Source: Vicinamibacteria bacterium (GTDB lineage: Bacteria > Acidobacteriota > Vicinamibacteria > Fen-336). From it: 58,585 nucleotides of DNA. A program made the translations under genes and the position numbers. The stretch spans positions 1-58,585 of the forward strand of contig JAMPXO010000016.1 of assembly GCA_023701125.1 (NCBI GenBank), given 5' to 3'. This document shows, piece by piece, positions 18,780 to 26,615 of the stretch; positions within the stretch are counted from its first letter, which is position 1; each line of letters starts with the position of its first letter. The notes under the pieces are model-generated. The model ran no database searches and was not told the origin of the DNA. It was given only the letters and a program-made list of their open reading frames with translations.

Positions 18780-19306
18780 CCGCGTTGCGCGGCGCTCTCG
18801 CCTTCGCCGCCGCGCTCCTGCTGGCGCTGCTGGCCCTGCTCTGGCTGGGGGGCCGCGAGCTGCCGCGAGTGCGCGAGGGGCAACCGCTGCCGGCGCCGGC
18901 GTTGTCGCGGATCGGCGGCTTCGGCGAGACGTCGTTCGCGGCCTTCCGTGGCCGCCCGCTGCTGGTGGTGGTGCTCGACACGGAGTGCTGCGCGCGCGCC
19001 GCGGGCGCCGCCGAGCGGCTGAACCGCGAGCTGGCCCGGCGCGACCTGGCGGTGATGGTGGTGATGGTGGACCAGGACCGCGGCCGGGTGGACGCCGCCG
19101 CGCGGGCGCTGGGACTCACCTTGCCCGTGGTCGAGGACCCCGGCCGCGCCCGCCTCGGCGAGGCTTTCGGCCACGGCGGGCTGCCGCAGTACTACCTCGT
19201 GGACCGCGCGGGCCGCGTCGTGCTGGCTGCGATCGGCGCGCTCGACCTCGAGTCGAAGGACTTCCGCGCCCGGCTCGAGCCGCTGCTCTCGCCCGCGCCC
19301 TGGTGA
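18776..19306 (+). CDS. Membrane-anchored redoxin-like protein
   Basis: A 176-residue protein starting at GTG 18776, overlapping the enolase stop by four bases. An N-terminal hydrophobic helix (ALAFAAALLLALLALLWLGG) is followed by a thioredoxin/AhpC-like fold: PLLVVVLDTECCARA, then VVEDPGRARLGEAFGHGGLPQYYLVDRAGRVV. The usual CxxC is replaced by adjacent cysteines in TECC, so ordinary TlpA-type dithiol chemistry is doubtful. It is predicted to face the periplasm. Its last 115 bases overlap the end of folC on the other strand. Confidence 0.72.
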   Translation: MTALRGALAFAAALLLALLALLWLGGRELPRVREGQPLPAPALSRIGGFGETSFAAFRGRPLLVVVLDTECCARAAGAAERLNRELARRDLAVMVVMVDQDRGRVDAAARALGLTLPVVEDPGRARLGEAFGHGGLPQYYLVDRAGRVVLAAIGALDLESKDFRARLEPLLSPAPW

Positions 19307-20604
19307 GTGCCGGCGCGGTGTGCGAGCACCGCGCCGACCAGGTACAGGCTGCCCGCGACCACGACCGGCTCGCCGCGCCGCGCGAGCGCCGCGGCCAGCG
19401 CCAGCCCGGCGCGCAGCGAGCGCGCGCGGCGAGCCCGTGTCGCGACGGCGCCCGCACGGCGGGCGATGGTGGCGGGGGAGGCCGCGCGGGCCCCCGGCGC
19501 CTTGACCAGCACCACCTCGCGCGCGAGCGGGAACAGCGCGGCCGTGACCTGCTCGAGGTCCTTGTCGGCCATCGCGCCGAACAGCAGCACGCACGAGCGC
19601 AACGGCGCGAGAGCGGCCGCCAGCGCGCGCGCGCCGTCGACGTTGTGGGCGCCGTCGAGCAGCAGCGGCGGCCGGCCCGCGATCCACTCCAGTCGCCCCG
19701 GCCAGTGCGCCGTTGCGAAGCCCGCGACGGCGCGGGCGAGATCGAAGCGCAGGCCGCTGGCGTGGGCCTCTTCGAGCACCCGCAACGCGACCTTCAGGTT
19801 GGCGCTCTGATGGGGGCCGGGCAGCGCCTGTACGCCGCGATGGCGGGCGTGCGGCGTGGTCGCGTCCAGGCGCGCCGGCCACAGCGCGCGCGGCTGGCCG
19901 CGGCGTGGCCGCGACGCCAGCGGTCGCAGCCGCACGTCGGCTTCCGCGTCCACCAGGCGCGCGCCGCTGGCGCGGGCTCGCGCCACGATCACCGCTGTGG
20001 CCTCGGCGGGCAGCGCGCCGATCACGGTCGGCCGTCCCCGCCGCATCACCCCGGCCTTCTCGCGCGCGATGTGGCGCAGGGTGGGACCGAGGTACTCCTG
20101 GTGGTCGAGGCCGAGGCTGACGATCGCGCTCACCCGCGGATCGCTCAGGTTGGTGGCGTCGAGCCGGCCGCCGAGGCCGACCTCCAGCACCTGCACGTCG
20201 ACTCGCGCGTCGCGGAAGATCAGCCACGCCGCGGCGGTGATCGCCTCGAAGTAGGTGGGGGCGGCGGGCAGCGCGCCGCGCGCGACCAGCGCCTCGGAGA
20301 CCTCCCGCACGCGTGAGAGGGCCCGCGCCAGCACGCGGGTGGCGACGGGGCGCCCGTCGACGGTGATCCGCTCCTCCGGCCGCACGAGGTGCGGCGAGGT
20401 GTAGCGCCCGACCCGCAGCCCGCCCGCCCGCAGGCCGGCATCGAGCAACGCCACGACGGACCCCTTGCCGTTGGTCCCCGCCACGAGCAATGCGGGCGCA
20501 CACCGCTCGGGCCGACCCAGCGCCCGCATCAACTGTCGCAAGGGCCCGAGCCCGAGCTTGATCCCGAAGCGCGCCCGCGATCGCAGCCAGGTGAAGGGCC
20601 CCAT
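19192..20604 (-). CDS. folC: Dihydrofolate/folylpolyglutamate synthase
   Basis: A 470-residue Mur-ligase-family enzyme. It has the P-loop LLVAGTNGKGSVVALL near residue 42, RYTSPHLVRPEERI, the FEAITAAAW segment, EVGLGGRLDATN, LGLDHQEYLG, the REKAGVMRRG lysine region and LLLDGAHNVDGA in the C-terminal domain. It adds glutamate to folates in the cytoplasm. The last roughly 38 codons run into the convergent redoxin gene, giving an unusual basic Ser/Arg-rich tail after VGAVLAHR where family members usually stop. It is divergent from mraZ across a 94-base region with MraZ-like boxes. Confidence 0.9.
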   Translation of the reverse strand: MGPFTWLRSRARFGIKLGLGPLRQLMRALGRPERCAPALLVAGTNGKGSVVALLDAGLRAGGLRVGRYTSPHLVRPEERITVDGRPVATRVLARALSRVREVSEALVARGALPAAPTYFEAITAAAWLIFRDARVDVQVLEVGLGGRLDATNLSDPRVSAIVSLGLDHQEYLGPTLRHIAREKAGVMRRGRPTVIGALPAEATAVIVARARASGARLVDAEADVRLRPLASRPRRGQPRALWPARLDATTPHARHRGVQALPGPHQSANLKVALRVLEEAHASGLRFDLARAVAGFATAHWPGRLEWIAGRPPLLLDGAHNVDGARALAAALAPLRSCVLLFGAMADKDLEQVTAALFPLAREVVLVKAPGARAASPATIARRAGAVATRARRARSLRAGLALAAALARRGEPVVVAGSLYLVGAVLAHRAGTHQGAGESSGSSRARKSFDSRSSAPIAASTTRPARSTR

Positions 20605-20623
20605 GGCCCGCGATCCTAGCGCG

Positions 20624-20685
20624 GTGGCGGCTGTGGAAACTTTTGTCGGGCCCGGGTGTGGAAATGTGGGAGAAAGTGTGGAAAA
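20624..20685 (+). promoter_or_regulatory. Cluster of GTGG boxes upstream of the first mraZ
   Basis: GTGG occurs at 20624, 20633, 20658, 20666 and 20678. Three of these lie in the octamer TGTGGAAA (20632, 20657 and 20677). MraZ proteins bind TGGG-type direct repeats ahead of their own gene. The spacing here is less regular than at the second mraZ. No convincing promoter hexamers are seen. Confidence 0.5.
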
Positions 20686-20698
20686 CTCCTAGCTCGCT

Positions 20699-21157
20699 GT
20701 GTTCAAAGGGACTTATCGCCACCGCATCGACCCCAAGGGGCGCCTGCCCGTGCCCGCGGCCTTCCGCCGCGCGTTGCCGGAGGCGGACAAGGGGCTCGTG
20801 TTGACGGCCCTCGACGGCTGTCTCGCCGCCTACCCGCTCGCGGAGTGGGCGCGGCTCGAGCAGCAGCTCGCGCAGTTGCCCGCGTTCTCGAAGCCCGTGA
20901 AGGCCTTGTCCCGCCTGCTGCTGTCGCGCGCGATCGACTGCGAGCTCGACGTCCAGGGCCGCATCCTGGTGCCGCCGAACCTCCGCGCCGCCGCCTCGCT
21001 CGGGTCCGAGGTGGTGGTGGTCGGCGTCCTCAACCGTTTCGAGTTGTGGGCGCCCGACTCGTGGGACGCCTTCTGCCGCGACTCCGAGCAACTGCTCGAC
21101 GACGTCTCCCTGGGCGTCGAATGGCCGCTCCGTCCACAGGGAAACCCCAACAGCTAG
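20699..21157 (+). CDS. mraZ: MraZ transcriptional regulator, first copy
   Basis: A 152-residue protein starting at GTG 20699. It has the two SpoVT/AbrB-like halves of MraZ: FKGTYRHRIDPKGRLPVPAAFR at the N-terminus and LSRAIDCELDVQGRILVPPNLR in the middle, each with the DxxGRxxxP signature. MraZ is a DNA-binding protein that controls the dcw cluster and usually represses its own promoter. The copy is followed by a second, differently diverged mraZ with its own promoter, so the two may regulate each other. Confidence 0.92.
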   Translation: MFKGTYRHRIDPKGRLPVPAAFRRALPEADKGLVLTALDGCLAAYPLAEWARLEQQLAQLPAFSKPVKALSRLLLSRAIDCELDVQGRILVPPNLRAAASLGSEVVVVGVLNRFELWAPDSWDAFCRDSEQLLDDVSLGVEWPLRPQGNPNS

Positions 21158-21169
21158 TTCGATTAAGGC

Positions 21170-21198
21170 TTGACACCCCCCGGAGCCACTCCTAGACT
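21170..21198 (+). promoter_or_regulatory. Sigma-70 promoter for the second mraZ and dcw operon
   Basis: TTGACA (21170-21175), exactly 17 bases, then TAGACT (21193-21198). This is the best promoter match in the window. Transcription would start near 21205, directly in the GTGG boxes, and would read into mraZ-rsmH-ftsL and the genes behind. Confidence 0.8.
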
Positions 21199-21203
21199 CC
21201 GCG

Positions 21204-21247
21204 GTGGTCACTTGTGGAAAAAAGTGGGTCGAAATCCCTCGCGGTGG
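21204..21247 (+). promoter_or_regulatory. Phased MraZ-box operator
   Basis: GTGG starts at 21204, 21214, 21224 and 21244, all on one 10-base register with only 21234 missing. MraZ of E. coli binds TGGG-type repeats separated so that one repeat falls each helical turn, between promoter and gene. The same geometry here, immediately behind the promoter, indicates autorepression. Confidence 0.72.
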
Positions 21248-21277
21248 GGGATCGAGGACCCATTGGGGCCAAGGGGC

Positions 21278-21721
21278 ATGCTCCGGGGCAACCATCCGGC
21301 TCGCGTCGACGACAAGGGACGGCTGAAGATCCCGAACGCTTTTCGTGTGCTCCTCGAGGCGCAGTACGGCCCCGAGGTGTTCGTCACGAGCGTCACGGGT
21401 GAGTACGTCCGCGTGTATCCGATGCCCGTCTGGCTCGAGATCGAGCGGAAGCTCGCCGCGGTGCCGCAGTCGAGTCCCGCGCGCCAGCGTTTCCTCGATC
21501 GCGTCAACTTCTTCGGGCAGGTGCTGAGCCTCGACAAGCAGGGTCGCGTGCTGATTCCCCAGTTGCTGCGCGAGTCGGCCGCGATGAGCGGCGAGGTCGC
21601 CGTGCTGGGCCTGATGAACCACGTCGCGGTGTGGAACCACAAGCGGCTCCACGACCGGCTGTTCAAGAAGGAGCCCTTCACGGACGAGGACGGCCGCGTG
21701 CTCGCGGAGTTCGGGATCTGA
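21278..21721 (+). CDS. mraZ: MraZ transcriptional regulator, second copy
   Basis: A 147-residue MraZ. ATG at 21278 begins MLRGNHPARVDDKGRLKIPNAFR, the expected family N-terminus; the longer open frame upstream covers the promoter and operator and is rejected. The second half has FFGQVLSLDKQGRVLIPQLLR. The sequence is clearly diverged from the first copy, with different residues flanking both DxxGR signatures. It directly precedes rsmH with a one-base gap, the normal position of the single mraZ in other bacteria. This copy is therefore probably the ancestral operon member and the upstream one the extra. Confidence 0.92.
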   Translation: MLRGNHPARVDDKGRLKIPNAFRVLLEAQYGPEVFVTSVTGEYVRVYPMPVWLEIERKLAAVPQSSPARQRFLDRVNFFGQVLSLDKQGRVLIPQLLRESAAMSGEVAVLGLMNHVAVWNHKRLHDRLFKKEPFTDEDGRVLAEFGI

Positions 21722-21722
21722 T

Positions 21723-22622
21723 GTGGAGGACGCCCCGCGTCACCTCCCCGTCCTGCTCGCCGAGGTGCTGGAGCTGCTCGCGGTGAAGCCGGGCGGGTCA
21801 TGGGTCGACGGCACGCTCGGCCTCGGCGGCCACGCGGAAGCGGTGCTCGAGCGCTCGTCGCCCGACGGCCGCCTGCTCGGCCTCGATCGTGATCCCGCGG
21901 CGCTGGCGCTGGCCCGCACCCGCCTCGCCCGCTTCGGCGATCGGCTGCGCACCGAGCACGCGGACTTCCGCGCGCTGCCGGAGCTGCTCAAGCACGACGC
22001 GCCCGACGGCATCCTGCTCGACCTCGGCGTCAGCTCCATGCAGCTCGACGACCCGACCCGCGGCTTCAGCTTCCGCGCCGACGGCCCGATCGACATGCGG
22101 CTCGACCCGACTCGCGGCGAGCCGGCGTCCGAGCTCGTCAACCGCCTCAACGAGTTCGACCTGGCCGACCTGATCTACCGCTTCGGCGAGGAGCATCGCT
22201 CGCGGCGCATCGCGCGCGCGATCGTGTCGGCCCGCCCGCTGAACAGCACCACCGCGCTGGCCGAGGTCGTGCGCCGCGCCGCCGGCCGCCCGCGGCGCGG
22301 GATCGACAACGCCACGCTCACCTTCCAGGCGCTGCGGATCGCCACCAACGGCGAGCTCGACGAACTCGGCGCCACGCTCGAGCAGCTCGCCCACCGCCTC
22401 GCCCCTGGCGGCCGGCTGGCCGTGATCGCCTTCCACAGCCTCGAGGACCGCGTCGTCAAGCACACCTTCCGCGCCCTCGCCGCCCGCGGCTTCTCGCTGC
22501 TGACCCGCAAGCCGGTGGTGGCCTCGGCCGAAGAAGAGCGCGCCAACCCCCGCGCGCGCAGCGCCAAGCTGCGGGTGCTGCGGCGCGACCCGGCGATGGA
22601 CGCGCTGGGCGAAGCCGCATGA
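21723..22622 (+). CDS. rsmH: 16S rRNA (cytosine1402-N4)-methyltransferase
   Basis: A 299-residue SAM-dependent enzyme, formerly MraW. It starts at GTG 21723, shares the TGATGTG junction with mraZ and ends overlapping ftsL (ATGA). Key segments are HLPVLLAEVLELL, the SAM-binding WVDGTLGLGGHAEAVL, LGLDRDPAAL, GILLDLGVSSMQLDDPTRGFSF and LAVIAFHSLEDRVVKHTF. It methylates N4 of C1402 in the 30S decoding centre. Length and motif order are standard. Confidence 0.96.
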   Translation: MEDAPRHLPVLLAEVLELLAVKPGGSWVDGTLGLGGHAEAVLERSSPDGRLLGLDRDPAALALARTRLARFGDRLRTEHADFRALPELLKHDAPDGILLDLGVSSMQLDDPTRGFSFRADGPIDMRLDPTRGEPASELVNRLNEFDLADLIYRFGEEHRSRRIARAIVSARPLNSTTALAEVVRRAAGRPRRGIDNATLTFQALRIATNGELDELGATLEQLAHRLAPGGRLAVIAFHSLEDRVVKHTFRALAARGFSLLTRKPVVASAEEERANPRARSAKLRVLRRDPAMDALGEAA

Positions 22623-23050
22623 GCACCGACCCGCGCAGCGTCGCCCTGTCCGGCATCGGCAAGGCGATCGACAACTCGGGCGTGATCCGCGAGCGCGACC
22701 CACGCGCCTCGCGCGACGTGCGCCACCTGCTGCTGCTGGTCGCGTTGTTCGTCGGCGGCATGGTGCTCTACGCCTGGCCCCACTTCGAGCTGCGCCAGAC
22801 CGGCGTGCTCTCCGACCGCCTGCAGCGCGAGCGCGAGCGGCTGGTCGAAGAGAACCGCAAGCTGCAACTGGAGAAGGCGAGCCTCGAGAACCTGAAGCGG
22901 GTGGAGTCGATCGCCCGTCGCGACCTGCACCTCGCCACCCCCGCCGCTCGCGACGTGTACGTCGTCGAGCGCAGCGCGGCGCCGGCTTCGTCGGAGGCGA
23001 TGGCGGCGCTGCCGGCCTCGCCGGTCGCGAGCCCGGAGGTGCGGCAGTGA
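22619..23050 (+). CDS. ftsL: Cell division protein FtsL
   Basis: A 143-residue bitopic membrane protein. A short cytoplasmic N-terminus is followed by one membrane helix (HLLLLVALFVGGMVLYAWP, near residues 36-54). A coiled coil follows (LSDRLQRERERLVEENRKLQLEKASLENL). The Ala-rich tail overlaps ftsI by four bases. Position between rsmH and ftsI and the helix plus leucine-zipper topology identify it. FtsL links FtsQ/FtsB to activation of the FtsW-FtsI synthase. Confidence 0.85.
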   Translation: MSTDPRSVALSGIGKAIDNSGVIRERDPRASRDVRHLLLLVALFVGGMVLYAWPHFELRQTGVLSDRLQRERERLVEENRKLQLEKASLENLKRVESIARRDLHLATPAARDVYVVERSAAPASSEAMAALPASPVASPEVRQ

Positions 23051-25140
23051 TGGACCGCACGCGCCAGTCGCGGCTGCGGCTGATGTTCCTGGCGATGGGC
23101 GTGACGTTCTGGGGGATCGTGGTGCTCGGTCGCCTGATCCAGCTCCAGGTCTTCCAGCGCCCCGCCTTCGAGCGGCTCGCCTCCAAGCAGAGCGAGCGCA
23201 CGCTCAACCTCGCCCCCCGCCGCGGCCCGATCCTCGACCGCGACGGCCGCGCCCTGGCCGTCTCGGTCGACGCCGAGAGCCTGTACGCGGTGCCGCAGGA
23301 CGTCGACGACCCGGAAGCCACCGCCGCGGCTCTCGCTCGCGCGCTCGGCCTCGACGCCAGTCACCGCCGGGACCTCGTCGTCCAGCTCGGCAAGACCAGC
23401 CGCTACTTCGTGTGGGTCGAGCGCAAGCTCGATCCCGTCCGCGCTCACGCCGTGCGCGAGCTGGGCCTGCCGGGAATCGGCTTCCTGACCGAGAGCCGCC
23501 GCTACTACCCCAAGCGCGAGCTGGCCGCGCAGGTGCTCGGCTACGTGGGCCTCGACGACCACGGCATGTGGGGCATCGAGCAGGAGCTCGACGAGCGCAT
23601 CCGCGGCCGCGCGGCCAAGGTCGTGGTCCGCACCGACGCCCGGCGCCGGCCCGTCGAGCACGTCGAGAAGCCGTCGACCGAAGGCCACGCGGTGGTGCTG
23701 ACGATCGACGAGTCGATCCAGCACGTCGCGGAGGTCGAGCTCGAGAAGGCGGTCCGCGCCACCGGCTCGATCGCCGGCTTCGCGGTGGTGATGGACCCGC
23801 GCAGTGGCGAGATCCTGGCGATCGCCAACCAGCCGACCTTCAACCCCAACCGCTACGCGGCCTACTCGCGCAACACGTGGCGCAACCGGGCGGTGGCCGA
23901 CGCCTTCGAGCCGGGCTCGATCTTCAAGATCTTCACCGCCGCTGCCGGCCTGCAGGAGGGCCTGGTCACGCCCGACGAGGTGATCGACTGCGGCGGCGGC
24001 TTCGTCGAGGTCAGCGGCATCCGCATCAACGACCACGGCGTGTTCCACCAGCTCGCCTTCCGCGACGTGATCGCGCGCTCGTCGGACGTCGGCGTCGTGC
24101 GCGTGGCCCAGCGCCTGGGCCGCGACCAGTTCGGCAAGTACCTGCGCGACTTCGGCTTCGGCGCCCGGACCGGGATCGAGTTGCCGGCCGAGATCCCGGG
24201 CCTGCTGCGGCCGACCCAGCGCTGGAACGCGGTCTCGCTGGCGTCGCTCTCGTTCGGCCAGGAGATCGGCGTCACCGCGATCCAGATGACCGCGGCGGCG
24301 GCCGCCGTGGCCAACGGCGGCTACCTGATGAAGCCGCAGATCGTCAAGCGCCTGCTCGACGCCCAGGGCCGGGTGGTGTCGGAGCCGGCGCCGGTCGCGG
24401 TGCGCCGGGTGCTGACGCCGGAGACGGTCGACGTGCTGACCGAGATCCTGAAACGAGTGGTCACCGACGGCACCGGCCGCAAGGCGGCGATCGACGGCTA
24501 CGTGGTCGCCGGCAAGACCGGCACCGCCCAGAAGTTCGACTTCGCGGCGAAGAAGTACTCGATGATCGACCACGTCGCCTCGTTCGTCGGCTTCGCGCCG
24601 GCCTCGCGGCCCGCGATCGTCGTGCTGGTCTCGCTCGACGAGCCCAAGGGCGCCGCCAACCAGGGCGGCGACGTCGCCGCGCCGCTGTTCTCGAAGATCG
24701 CCGAGCACGCGCTGCGCCGGCTCGCGGTGGCGCCCGACGCCGAGGACCGGGTGCTGCGCCCGGTGCCCGGCGAGCCCGCGCTGCGCGCGGCGCTGACGGC
24801 ACCCGACCCGGCGCTCAGCACCGTCGCCCTCGACGCCGGCGACCCGCTGCTGATGCCCGACCTGCGCGGCCGCAGCGCGCGCGAGGCCGCCGCCGCCGCT
24901 GCCCGCCGCGGGCTGATCGTGGAGCTGCGCGGCAGCGGGCGCGTCGTCGAGCAGGCGCCGGCACCCGGCACCGAGCTGGAGACGGGCATGGCCTGCGTGC
25001 TGACGCTCTCACCCATCGGGTTCCAACGCCGGGATGAACCCGGCGTCGGTCCCATGGGGGCTACGTCGCAAACGGAGCTCCTCCGCCCCCAAGCCCCCAT
25101 GCCGCCTGCTACCAGCTCGCTCGGCGAGGGGCCGCAGTGA
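23047..25140 (+). CDS. ftsI: Septal peptidoglycan transpeptidase FtsI (PBP3) with PASTA domain
   Basis: A 697-residue class B penicillin-binding protein. It has an N-terminal membrane helix, the dimerisation segment NLAPRRGPILDRDGRALAVS (two parts), then the transpeptidase domain. The active Ser291-Ile-Phe-Lys294 lies in EPGSIFKIF, KTG starts at Lys490 (VAGKTGTAQK), and the second motif is S345-S346-D347 where SSN is usual. One PASTA domain (MPDLRGRSAREA...) follows. After VLTLSP, where the domain should end, about 42 residues are encoded by a palindromic repeat element, giving GFQRRDEPG...[13 protein letters not shown] at 23047 and the end at 25140 overlap ftsL and murE. Confidence 0.94.
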   Translation: MMDRTRQSRLRLMFLAMGVTFWGIVVLGRLIQLQVFQRPAFERLASKQSERTLNLAPRRGPILDRDGRALAVSVDAESLYAVPQDVDDPEATAAALARALGLDASHRRDLVVQLGKTSRYFVWVERKLDPVRAHAVRELGLPGIGFLTESRRYYPKRELAAQVLGYVGLDDHGMWGIEQELDERIRGRAAKVVVRTDARRRPVEHVEKPSTEGHAVVLTIDESIQHVAEVELEKAVRATGSIAGFAVVMDPRSGEILAIANQPTFNPNRYAAYSRNTWRNRAVADAFEPGSIFKIFTAAAGLQEGLVTPDEVIDCGGGFVEVSGIRINDHGVFHQLAFRDVIARSSDVGVVRVAQRLGRDQFGKYLRDFGFGARTGIELPAEIPGLLRPTQRWNAVSLASLSFGQEIGVTAIQMTAAAAAVANGGYLMKPQIVKRLLDAQGRVVSEPAPVAVRRVLTPETVDVLTEILKRVVTDGTGRKAAIDGYVVAGKTGTAQKFDFAAKKYSMIDHVASFVGFAPASRPAIVVLVSLDEPKGAANQGGDVAAPLFSKIAEHALRRLAVAPDAEDRVLRPVPGEPALRAALTAPDPALSTVALDAGDPLLMPDLRGRSAREAAAAAARRGLIVELRGSGRVVEQAPAPGTELETGMACVLTLSPIGFQRRDEPGVGPMGATSQTELLRPQAPMPPATSSLGEGPQ
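25015..25099 (+). repeat. Palindromic repeat element, copy A, inside ftsI
   Basis: Ordered blocks are GGGTTCC, a hairpin (CGCCGGG, loop ATGAA, CCCGGCG at 25027-25045), GGTCCC, two variable bases, GGGGGCTACGTCG and TCCTCCGCCCCC. The reverse complement of 47676-47763 has every block in the same order and nearly the same spacing, with a different but still complementary stem. Confidence 0.85.
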
Positions 25141-26615
25141 CGCTCGGCGAGTTGCTGGCCCGCATCCGGGTCGCGGTCCCAGCAGGGGTTGCGGCCGATG
25201 CCGCGGTGACGACGATCTGCCCCGACTCGCGGCGGGTCGGCGCGGGAGCCGTGTTCGTCGCCTTGCGCGGCGCGGTCGTCGACGGCAACACCTTCGCCGA
25301 CGCGGCGCTCAAGAAGGGTGCGCTGGTCATCGTCTCCGACCGCGAGCCGCCGGCGCCGGACCTGCCCTGGGTCCAGGTCGAGAACGCGCGCGTCGCCCTC
25401 GCGCAACTGGCCGCCCTGTTCCACGGCCGCCCTGCCGACGGCCTGGTGCTGGCGGGCGTCACCGGCACCAACGGCAAGACCACCGTCACCTACCTGATCG
25501 ACGCCGCGCTGCAGGCCGCCGGCCGTCGCGTGGGCCTGCTCGGCACCGTCGCCTACCGCGTCGGCGATCGCCTGGCCGAGGCCAACCGCACGACGCCCGA
25601 GTCGTCCGACCTGCAGGCGCTGCTGCGCGAGATGCGCGACGCCGACTGCAGCCACGCGGTGATGGAGGTCTCGTCGCACGCGCTGGCGCTGGAGCGCGTC
25701 CACGGCCTGCGCTTCGACGTCGCGGTGTTCACCCACCTGACCCGCGACCACCTCGACTTCCACGGCGACATGGACGGCTACTTCGCCGCCAAGAAACGGC
25801 TGTTCAGCGAGGGCCTGTCGCCCGCCGGCCGAGCCGTGATCAACGCCGAGGACGACCGCGCGGAGGCGCTCAGCGCGGCGTCGCCCGCGCCCGTGTGGAC
25901 GTTCGCCATCGAGCGCCCGGCGGATTTCGTCGCCCGCGACGTCTCGCTCGGCCTCGCCGGCACCCGCTTCACGGTGCACGGACCCGACGGCCAGACGGCG
26001 ATCGAGAGCCCGCTGCTCGGCCGCTTCAACGTGCAGAACCTGCTCGCCGCGTTCGCTGCCGCGCGGGCGATGGGCGTCCCGGTCGAAGCCGTGGTGGCGG
26101 GGCTGCAGAGCCTCGCCGGCGTGCCCGGGCGGCTGGAACGGATCGAGGCCGGCCAGGACTTCCGGGTGATCGTCGACTACGCCCACACCGACGACGCGCT
26201 GAAGAACCTGCTGGAGACCGTGCGCGCGCTGCAGCCGCGGCGGCTGATCACGGTGTTCGGCTGCGGCGGCGACCGCGATCGCACCAAGCGCCCGCTGATG
26301 GGCGCCGTCGCGTCCCGGCTCTCGGACGTCGTCGTGCTGACCTCGGACAACCCGCGCTCCGAGCCGCCCGAGTCGATCCTGGAGCAGATCCAGCGCGGCA
26401 TGAACGGCGGCCGCAAGACCGAGCGCCACGTGATCGCCGACCGCCGCGAGGCGATCGCGCGGGCGCTGGAGCTGGCCGGCCCGGGCGACGCGGTCGTGAT
26501 CGCCGGCAAGGGCCACGAGACGACGCAGACGATCCGCGACCGGGTGCTGCCGTTCGACGATCGCCAGGTGGTCCGCGAGGAGCTGGCGCGGATCGCCCGC
26601 GGGGCCCGCGCTTGA
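25137..26615 (+). CDS. murE: UDP-MurNAc-tripeptide synthetase, meso-diaminopimelate-adding
   Basis: A 492-residue Mur ligase. The GTG start at 25137 overlaps ftsI by four bases. It has [14 protein letters not shown], the P-loop [15 protein letters not shown] near residue 110, [30 protein letters not shown], the carbamoyl-Lys region YFAAKKRLF and [13 protein letters not shown]. The C-terminal [10 protein letters not shown] carries the DNPR motif associated with meso-diaminopimelate. It attaches that residue to UDP-MurNAc-L-Ala-D-Glu in the cytoplasm. This is the evidence for a DAP-type wall. Confidence 0.95.
   Translation: MTLGELLARIRVAVPAGVAADAAVTTICPDSRRVGAGAVFVALRGAVVDGNTFADAALKKGALVIVSDREPPAPDLPWVQVENARVALAQLAALFHGRPADGLVLAGVTGTNGKTTVTYLIDAALQAAGRRVGLLGTVAYRVGDRLAEANRTTPESSDLQALLREMRDADCSHAVMEVSSHALALERVHGLRFDVAVFTHLTRDHLDFHGDMDGYFAAKKRLFSEGLSPAGRAVINAEDDRAEALSAASPAPVWTFAIERPADFVARDVSLGLAGTRFTVHGPDGQTAIESPLLGRFNVQNLLAAFAAARAMGVPVEAVVAGLQSLAGVPGRLERIEAGQDFRVIVDYAHTDDALKNLLETVRALQPRRLITVFGCGGDRDRTKRPLMGAVASRLSDVVVLTSDNPRSEPPESILEQIQRGMNGGRKTERHVIADRREAIARALELAGPGDAVVIAGKGHETTQTIRDRVLPFDDRQVVREELARIARGARA

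Noticed and set aside
21170-21277. Upstream extension of the second mraZ to the first in-frame start at 21170.
   Set aside because: The added residues cover the promoter and GTGG boxes and do not fit the MraZ N-terminus, which starts at 21278.
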